Shown piece after piece: positions 57,016-64,000 of a DNA stretch of 64,000 nucleotides (within the stretch, counting starts at the first letter, position 1; the number at the start of each line of letters is the position of its first letter). This DNA is from Podocnemis expansa. Its lineage: Eukaryota; Chordata; Testudines; Podocnemididae. A program made the translations under genes and the position numbers. Location: positions 24,421,632 through 24,485,631 of the forward strand of contig ML682005.1 in NCBI GenBank assembly GCA_007922195.1, in the 5' to 3' direction. The notes under the pieces are model-generated. The model was given only the letters and a program-made list of their open reading frames with translations. It was not told where the DNA came from and made no database searches.

Positions 57016-57945
57016 AATCGTAGAACCATAGGGCTGGAAGGGACCTCATGAGGTCATCTAGTCCAATCCCCTGCCAAAAAAAGCAGGACCACTCCCACTA
57101 AATTATCCCAGCCAGAGTTTTATCCAGATGGGCCTTAAACATCTCCAAAGACAGAGATTCCACCACCTCCCCAGGTAGCCCATGCAAATGGTTTACCACC
57201 CTCCTAGTAAGAAAGCTTTTCCTAATATCCAGCCTTGACCTCCCCAGCTGCAACTTGAAACCATTGCTCCTTGTTCTATCCTCTGTTACTACTGAGAACA
57301 GCCAAGCTCCATCCTCCTTGGAGCATCCCTTCGGGTAGTTGAAGGTTGCTATCAAATCCCCCCTCAGTCTTCTCTTCTGCAGGCTAAGTAAGCCTACTTT
57401 CTTCAGGCTCTCTTCATAGGTCTTGTGCTCCAGCCCCTTGATCATTTTTGTTGCCCTCCACTGGATTCTAATTTGTCCATGTCCTTTTTGTAGTGGGGAG
57501 CCCAAAACTGGACACAGTATTCCAGATGCAGCCTCACCCGTGCTGAATAGAGGGGAATGATCACATCCCTTGATCTGCTGGTAACACTTCTTCTGATGCA
57601 GCCCAGTATGCCATTGGCCTTTTTGGCAGCAAGAGCACACTGCTGACTCATATCCAGCTTCCCATCCACCATGACTCCCAGGTCCTTTTCTCCAGTGCTG
57701 CTATTTAGCTGATCACTCCCCAGCCTGTAGCAGTACATGGGGTTTTTTCGTCCCAAGTGCAGGATTTTACACTTATCCTTGTTGAACCTCATGAGATTCC
57801 TCTTGGCCCACTGCTCCAGTTTGTCAAGGTCTTCCTGAATCTTCTCCCTGCCCTCCAGCGTGTCTGCTGTTCCCCCCAGCTTGGTGTCATCTGCAAACTC
57901 ACTGAGTGTGCAATCTACCTCATCATCCAGATCATTAATGAAAAC
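57016..57945 (-). mobile_element. CR1 LINE, 5'-truncated
   Basis: On the minus strand the copy enters in the reverse transcriptase at NDLDDEVDCTLSEFADDTKL (the FADD catalytic box). It continues to RFNKDKCKILHLGRKNPM, KDLGVMVDGKLDMS and SLQKRRLRGDLIATFNY, and ends DKTLAGII before the 3' UTR. The 3' end carries CR1-type ATTCTACGATTCT. A frameshift near 57480 separates two long frames (57442-57792 and 57098-57640). It is non-functional. Confidence 0.9.
57098..57945 (-). pseudogene. CR1 reverse transcriptase, C-terminal part
   Basis: Coding portion of the CR1 copy. The polymerase fingers and the endonuclease domain are absent through 5' truncation. The FADD box and the C-terminal RT region remain, broken by one frameshift. 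Confidence 0.88.
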
Positions 57946-57959
57946 ACATTGTGACTTAG

Positions 57960-59700
57960 ACTTGAAAATTTGTATATTCTAGAATTAAACCACCGCACAG
58001 TATAGAATGTTACCATTATAAAAAAAAATAACAGAGAGCAAATTAGAATTGGATTACTTCCTTATCTTTATTTAGTTCTGAAATCTGTGATACAGTTCAG
58101 TTCATGGTAGGAATGCAACTAGCATAGTCAACTAAATGCTAGGTTTGTGGGGATATCAGGTTAATTTCCATGTACCTAAGTAATGTACCTTGAAATCAAA
58201 TGCAATTAAGGGGTAGGATTATGAGAAAACTAGTAATATGTCAGTAACACTCAAATACATCACCATTTCAGTATTTTCTAAATGGTTGGGTTATTTCCCA
58301 TTCCTAAAATAATACTTCTTTTTTAAAATTGGCAAAACAACCAAGCATCTGGATCCTGTTTCCTCAAAGGTAACATTGAATACAGGATTCCTGATTTTTA
58401 TTAGACCTCGAACCTTAACTAATTTAAGGTTGTATCCAATTTTTAAAAAGGGATGGCCATAAAGTCATGGAAAAAGTGTTGGGGATTTGCAGATTTGAGA
58501 AGCTTACAGTAGGTAAGTGCTCTCTTTGGGATTCAGAAGAGGATTGCCTGGTGAATGGTGGGTAAATGGGTCTTTGAGTATGTGAAGTAGAAAGAGGGAA
58601 CATGGTTCTATGCTTTAGGTGCATGTGTGTTGGTGGGTTTCAGACAGTGTGGAGGAAGTGAGGTAGGGTGCATGCAGTTGCATTCGAGTGTGTGAGAGAG
58701 AAGATGATGTGTTGACTGTACAGTGGTGTAGGGAGAAAAGATAATCAATATAGAAAAAAGATCACCAATATATAGATGCCTGTGTAAGTCTGTATTAGTG
58801 TGTAGAGGGGAAGTCAAAAAGAGGTTGAGATAGGTGACTGAATGCATAGGTGTTTTAGTGGGGAAAGTCTCATACAGATGGGGCAGTGCAGAAAGAGAAG
58901 TTATATCGAAGAGACAGAAAGCAATGAGTATGGAAACACAGGGTATCAGTGCAGAAAGGAGAATGAAAGACAAACCAGGGATGGGAAAGAAGGGGGAACA
59001 GAAGAAAGGGAATATAAAAAAGAAGAAAGTCATTATCGATGGAAAGTAGCACTTCATATGAATGAGCATTGAAAAAGCATGGCAGAGGAGAGATGAAACT
59101 CCCAGAGGAAAAGGAGAAAGTAGAAAGAGGAAGAGAAGGAGAAATTGAACTGAATATAGAACTGAATATGGACAAAGAGTAAATAAAATAATAGCTCCAA
59201 ATTCTATGAAGAAAAGAAAAGGGAATGGATAATGAGGAAAAAAAACAAAAGATATGAAGACTGAGTAGAATATTAAAATTTAAATAGCAGGATATTACAG
59301 TAAATTAAAATACATAGATTAATTTTTTAAATAAAGATTGGATCTTGGATGCAATCCACAAAATTCAAGCCTAACTCCACTCAGTTTACCACTTTGTGTT
59401 GACATAATACAAATACAGATGATTTTGATACAATAAGCTTAGTGATTGTTGAATGTCTGATGTGGTGTGGGCTGCTCAAAGATATTGTCTGAGCTTCCTA
59501 CATCCAATAGGTCAATCCTAAACTTGTGGAGAGTCCTCCGAGAAGGAGGGAACCAGATGAGTTCCTTCTACAAGTAAGTGGAGGAGAAATTCTTTGGAAT
59601 TCCAGCATGGTTTAAGGGAAGGTGGACACTATGAATTCTCATCTGCATTGACCTCTCTGGCAAACTGCTAAGACTGTTCTACTACTGGTTACTCAACCAA
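57960..59700. other. Intronic, AT-rich, nothing recognised
   Basis: Part of the large PIEZO2 intron. Purine-rich from about 58830 to 59260. Open frames on both strands here are compositional. Confidence 0.4.
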
Positions 59701-60168
59701 GCCTTGTCTACACTAGAAAGTTAAGTTACGAGAAGGTGCCTTGCGTGGATGCATTTGTGCACTTGTCTATAGGCAAATGTCTCCGATCCATGCAAGTGTT
59801 CTGTTAAGGTGATGCAGTAAAACCATCTGCCAACCTCTTCAGATCAACATAGTGGGAGTATAGACACTGCCTGACCTGTGTCTACCTGAACAGTCCTTCA
59901 GGAGCTGTCCCACAATGCCTGAAAGTAAGTTCTGGTTGCAATTGTGAATTCTATTGCGTAGGGGACACAGAGATCAAAATCTTCTTAAGACATCTTCCAT
60001 AAATTTTAAATGCCTTCTCCTGATTGCCCAGCTTTGCAAGCACATGACAGCTCTCCCCTGAGGTGTGCAATTGCCCAACTGACCACGCCAGCTCCACATA
60101 CTAGACATCTTTCTGCCTGGAGTAGACAGGAGATATTGGCTTTCCAGGGCATGTGATGAGGAGAGACT

Positions 60169-60400
60169 GTGCAGGCACAGCTACGAACCAGTTGGAGAAA
60201 CACGGACATCTATGAAAAGACTTCACAGGGAATGCAGACAAAGGAGTACAAACAGGTATCAGCCTCTGTGCTGTGTGAAAGCCAAGGAACTGGAGTAGGC
60301 ATATCAGCTGACAACTCATCTGGTGCTGAGCCACAAACCTGCAGCTTTTGTACCAGCACACTGCTAACCCCACCCAGCACACTGCTAATCATTAAACTTC
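60169..60400 (+). pseudogene. Harbinger Myb/SANT-like DNA-binding protein, N-terminal remnant
   Basis: The plus frame reads SWRNTDIYEKTSQGMQTKEY, resembling the R..A.IY.KIS.GM...GY segment of the trihelix/Myb domain. After a frameshift another frame gives CVKAKELE, the VKVKELRQAY segment. A third piece is SGAEPQTCSFC. In this superfamily the protein binds the transposon ends and brings in the transposase. It is broken by frameshifts and a stop. Confidence 0.6.
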
Positions 60401-61517
60401 TCTCCCCCGACCCCAAGCATGCACCTGACCAGACCTTGCATGCTGGGGGTTGGGCAGAAGAGGACCTTCTCCAGTGGCAGTCTGACTCTGGGAGGAATGT
60501 GCCTTCCCCAAGGCACATTCCTCTTCAGGGCTAGGCAGGGTTTTCTGGTAGCCAGTGAAATCTTTCACCTGGGGCCTTGTAGTTATGGCCCTGCAACCAG
60601 GGTCCCTGGGAGATGGAGCAGGCCAGCCTGCCGCTCTCCCCTCCAGCACAGGGGGTGTGTGGAGGCCCCACCTAGGCCCTCCCCCTCAAGGGACGCCCCT
60701 GTGACAGCACCACTCTCACACACAGCAGGATCCATGAAGAGGGCATGGCGAGCTGCTTCAGAAGCTGGAAAAGGATAAGGAACCCCCTGAATTCCAGCTC
60801 TTTTGGGGCTTGCAGGAGGGAATGCCACATGAGCCTCAGTTTGCTTTTCAAGAGCCGCATGTGGCTCACAAGCCACCGTTTAGCTGTGCCTGGTCAAGCC
60901 TATCCTGCCACTCAAGCACCGATGAATGCAATGAAAGGGAAGGACCCTCAGGTATGTGTGTGCATGCATTCTCCCTTATAGTGTTTAAAAGGGAAGAGGG
61001 TGCCCCCAGATTACTTCCAGTTACCAAGAAACAGGTGTCTGCTTTTCATTATTTTATGAGAAGTAGTGGTATAATAAACAGAGGCAGAGCTGGTATCTGC
61101 TTTTCAGTCTGCTGTAGGGTGAGGCATTTATGTACATATGGACGTTCCTTGTATCTTCATGAGAGATCTCTGGAGATACCCTGCAATCTTCTCTTGAAGG
61201 TTTCTAGGGATGGCAACCTTACTTCTAGCATGACATTCCACAATAAGTTCAGCTGGTACCACTGCAGTGAACAAACTAACAGAATATGGACCTTGGCAGC
61301 TCCAGGATGCCAGCAGTAGCTATACTTTTTATGCATTTGTTACCCTTAGGAATAAAATGTCAGAAAAAGACCACCACTGTGGTAGAAAATGATGCCAATA
61401 TTCAGTGCCATTGCTCTATGCTCATACAAATGGAAACAGTTGCTAAAATGCTGTTGTTCCTTGCAAGTGAAAATCTTAACGCCCTGCTCCACTTGCGCTT
61501 GATGGGTCATTTTCACC

Positions 61518-62200
61518 ATGGCTGGGGATGTAGAGCAGTTCTGTGCAGATGCACCACAAAAATTAGGTGTCAACAAACAAGTCTTGTTAAAAAGTTTCAT
61601 GGGAATAAAAGAAGGAAGTTTTGAAACAACTTTCACTTTCCATTGTGCTGTAAATCCAATTATACATGCATCTATTTTATTTGCTGCCACTGGAACGTGA
61701 AGCAGTGCTCCACCTGCTGCACTTGCAAAACACTTGACCCTGAGGAAGAGAAAGACAAGATGAAGGAGGAGATGTTCAACAACATCCAGCAAGCCAGTGC
61801 TGCACTGGACTGCAAACAAATGGCCTGAAAGGTCAACATGGCAGTCTGCATGATGAGGCACAGAAAGGACACAAGAAAATGGAGAAAGACCCAGGAATCA
61901 AAGCAAGAAAAGGAGAATGAAAAGCACCAGAATACTATGTTCCAGATGGGTAGCCATGTTAGTTTAGTTCAGGATAGTACCGGGCATCTCAAACTGCAAA
62001 AACAGATGATGCAGACTCTAGCTGACCTTGCTGTCCAACAATCACATATTTGCCGCCCTTTGCATTCCCTGGACAACTCTTTGGTGGGAACTCCATACAC
62101 CCTGCAACATTCCTACCCCTACCACTCTATGCTGGCGGAGAATGGCAACCACAGCTTCACATATGCTTACCTAGAAGAGATACAATTTGTATATCTATAG
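61518..62200 (+). pseudogene. Harbinger Myb-like protein, C-terminal remnant
   Basis: Pieces in three plus frames: FCADAPQKLGVNKQVLLKSF; then DPEEEKDKMKEEMFNNIQQ; then a charged coiled-coil-like stretch (RKDTRKWRKTQESKQEKENE) followed by KQMMQTLADLAVQQS and a Pro/Tyr/His-rich tail. The charged helix plus LQ..MLQTL pattern is usual for the C-terminus of vertebrate Harbinger Myb-like proteins. Stops at 61700 and 61828 break it. Which frame order is native is inferred. Confidence 0.5.
61945..61975 (-). repeat. Short PLE-A terminal fragment
   Basis: GGGTAGCCATGTTAGTTTAG, TTCAG matches the terminal segment of the PLE-A copies (compare 40275-40299). It lies within the Myb-like remnant and may be an insertion remnant. 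Confidence 0.45.
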
Positions 62201-62750
62201 CCAGAATGGACTGCATTTGTGGACTGAAATGGATAAAGATGTTCACTGCTTTCCTAAATTCTGTTAATTTATGTTATTGTATTTTTCTTTTTTATTTCAT
62301 TTTTTTTTCTGACTGCTTGTCAGTCAATAATATTCTATTTAAAAAAAATAAATCTTAATTAGTTCACCGCACACAGGGAGCGGGTATAGCAGCACTCCAA
62401 GCACCTAGTACTTGTAAGCATGTAGCACCAAGAAGTTCAGATTCCAAGAACTACACACAGTTCCCAACAGCTCACAAACCTTCAGGGCCAAATTTAAGTT
62501 TAGCATAGCATATTAATCAGGCTGACTATTTAAAGGGCTCTCTCAAGGTCTCTTGCAACCACACAGCATGGACTCTTTGGGCTGTGCAAACTCAACAGAC
62601 ATCTACTCCACCTTTACCCTCCACCCCCAGAGACAACTTTGCCCTCTCAGTTGCACAGCTATTACGTAGGACACATGATGCAATGATAGCCATTGGGATA
62701 TTTTTGTTTCTGAGATCCAGTCTTGTTAAGTAAACATCACTAGCATCCGT

Positions 62751-63311
62751 TCATCTACTAAAAGCACAGTCTATCATTGTTCTGGATCCACTGAGCTGGA
62801 AGTTGAATCTTTTCTTGGTGCTGTCAAGGTGGCTACTATATGTGTTCATAAGCAAGGGCAGAAAGGCATACACTGAGTCTTTCTGGATCACTATTAGCAT
62901 TTCAATATCACCCAGGATAATCTGCTTGTCAGGAAAGAATTTCCCTGCTTGTAGTTTTCTGAACAGTCCTGTGTACTTAAAGAGGTGAGCATCACGCATC
63001 TTCCTTGACTAGCCCATATTGATAACAGTGAGCAATCCTGGGTGATCCACCAAATCTTGCATAACCACAGAAAAGTAGAACTTCTTGTTGATGTACTGTG
63101 TGGCAAAGCAAGCTGGTGCCAAAATAGGGATATGCATGCGATCTATCACCCATCTGCAGTTTGGGAATCCCTTTGCTACCAATCCAGCCATTATGTTCTG
63201 CACACTGCCAGGTGTCACAATCCTGTGTAGAGGAAGATGACTAACGGCTTTACACACTTCCATGACAAAAGCTTCCACTGTAGATTTTCCAACTTGAAAA
63301 TAATTTCCCAC
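62751..63311 (-). pseudogene. Harbinger (HARBI1-like) transposase remnant
   Basis: The minus frame reads VGKSTVEAFVMEVCKAV, then GFPNCRWVIDRMHIPILAPA (first catalytic Asp; usual form DGTHIPI), QYINKKFYFSVVMQDLVDHP (second Asp in LVDH), and RDAHLFKYTGLFRKLQAGKF. It ends SRTMIDCAFSR, where the family has a Glu before CAFG, so the third catalytic residue is Asp here. An in-frame TAG at 63009-63011 interrupts it, another ends it at 62751, and a stop precedes it at about 63323. All segments lie in one frame, so damage is by point mutation rather than indel. Confidence 0.85.
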
Positions 63312-64000
63312 TGACCCATACTAATCTAATGGTGCAAACTCCCCGTGTATGACTGTCACCTGCTCAAATGTCAGGGGAGCTCTTGTTCCTCCGTGTCCAT
63401 ACTGAAGGGCTGGGGTTTGCTCAGCACAAAGACACAGGCAGGTTGCCTTTTGCATCCAAAAATTCTGCAGTTAGTTGGTCCTCCTAAACCCACCTTATGA
63501 GGCAACCCCAGCAGTCAGTGCTTGATTCCTGAGCTCAGAAGAAGCAGCACTTCTCCACCTGCAACTGCTCCATCAACAACCTGAAAATTTTTTTTTTCTG
63601 TTTCCCTGAGGAAACTTGCCTTAAGGAAAATTCAGGTCCCCTATTGTTGAATTTCTTCCTGTGGTTCTGATAATGCTTGACACTCATGCACCCTGCAATT
63701 TCAATATACATGAGACTAGTACAGAACTATGTGAGCTCCATGCTTTTTTTCAGAAATGTCAAACACAAAACAGCGCCATGAAGGTTTGTAGACTTTTGGA
63801 AAAAAGTGGAAATTATGAGTTATGAACAGTATTATGAGACAGAGGCAGTTATTTCCATCCCACAATACATTTTAAAAGCTTCCCAGAAGGCACTGTACCA
63901 CATAGTGGTACATGACACACTGTGATACTTTTGGTATACTGTGAACTGACATAATCACCCTTGGTGAGTGTGTACAGTGCTAAGCAAGTAACCAAACATG

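Larger units (their letters stand above)
59702..63985. mobile_element. Inactivated PIF/Harbinger transposon (approximate bounds)
   Basis: The left boundary is placed at GCCTTGTCTACACTAG. The right boundary is uncertain, near GAGTGTGTACAGTGCTAAGC. A Myb/SANT-like protein remnant lies on + (60169-62200) and a transposase remnant on - (62751-63311), so the two genes are convergent. Both proteins together define the Harbinger superfamily. Several later events seem to have hit it, including GC-rich sequence at 60380-60900. Confidence 0.6.

Noticed and set aside
58608..59069. 153-codon minus frame rich in Phe, Leu and Ser
   Set aside because: It is antisense to a purine-rich intronic stretch; no recognisable domain and overlapping frames on both strands.
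61346..61861. 171-codon minus frame opposite the Myb-like remnant
   Set aside because: The plus strand gives the charged coiled-coil and tail expected of the Harbinger accessory protein; the minus frame shows no domain and is probably a shadow.

Overview
This is vertebrate genomic DNA with introns and interspersed repeats, not a microbial replicon. The repeat mix is CR1 LINEs, Penelope-like elements (PLEs) ending in a GIY-YIG nuclease, PIF/Harbinger and hAT DNA transposons with many non-autonomous copies, and a solo LTR. Together these suggest a sauropsid, most probably a turtle. That placement is inferred from repeat composition and cannot be proved from the sequence alone.

The only protein-coding gene I can support is on the minus strand. 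Seven exons between 54608 and 42697 encode the last 361 residues of a PIEZO mechanosensitive channel, best matched to PIEZO2. All splice sites are GT-AG, and exon phases chain without a break (0,0,2,2,1,2, then stop). The encoded part covers the outer helix, the extracellular cap, the inner helix and the cytoplasmic C-terminal domain. The rest of the gene lies beyond the right edge. Bases 1-42000 lie downstream of the gene and hold no host gene that I can recognise.

The rest is mostly mobile DNA. (1) At least thirteen fragments of one PLE family (A) occur on both strands, one with a recognisable GIY-YIG domain (8521-8826). Most carry a compact hammerhead-ribozyme-like core near the 3' end. 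A second PLE family (B; 46310-46795 and 55540-55800) carries the same layout with different stems. (2) Palindromic non-autonomous DNA transposons have GG..TGTC-type ends and 3-bp target-site duplications; one sits inside a PLE, and one contains the only assembly gap. (3) An inactivated Harbinger element (about 59700-63980) has a Myb/SANT-like remnant on + and a transposase remnant on -. (4) Several hAT-type elements include two with perfect 8-bp duplications. (5) A solo LTR at 32908-33680 is flanked by GTAAC. (6) CR1 and an older L2/CR1-like LINE are also present.

The observation I rate highest is the ribozyme core. Copies disagree at exactly the positions expected from CpG decay of an ancestral CTGACGA ... 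GAAA core. Allowing for that, the core satisfies CUGANGA / GAAA with a 4-bp stem I, a 6-bp stem II and almost no stem III.
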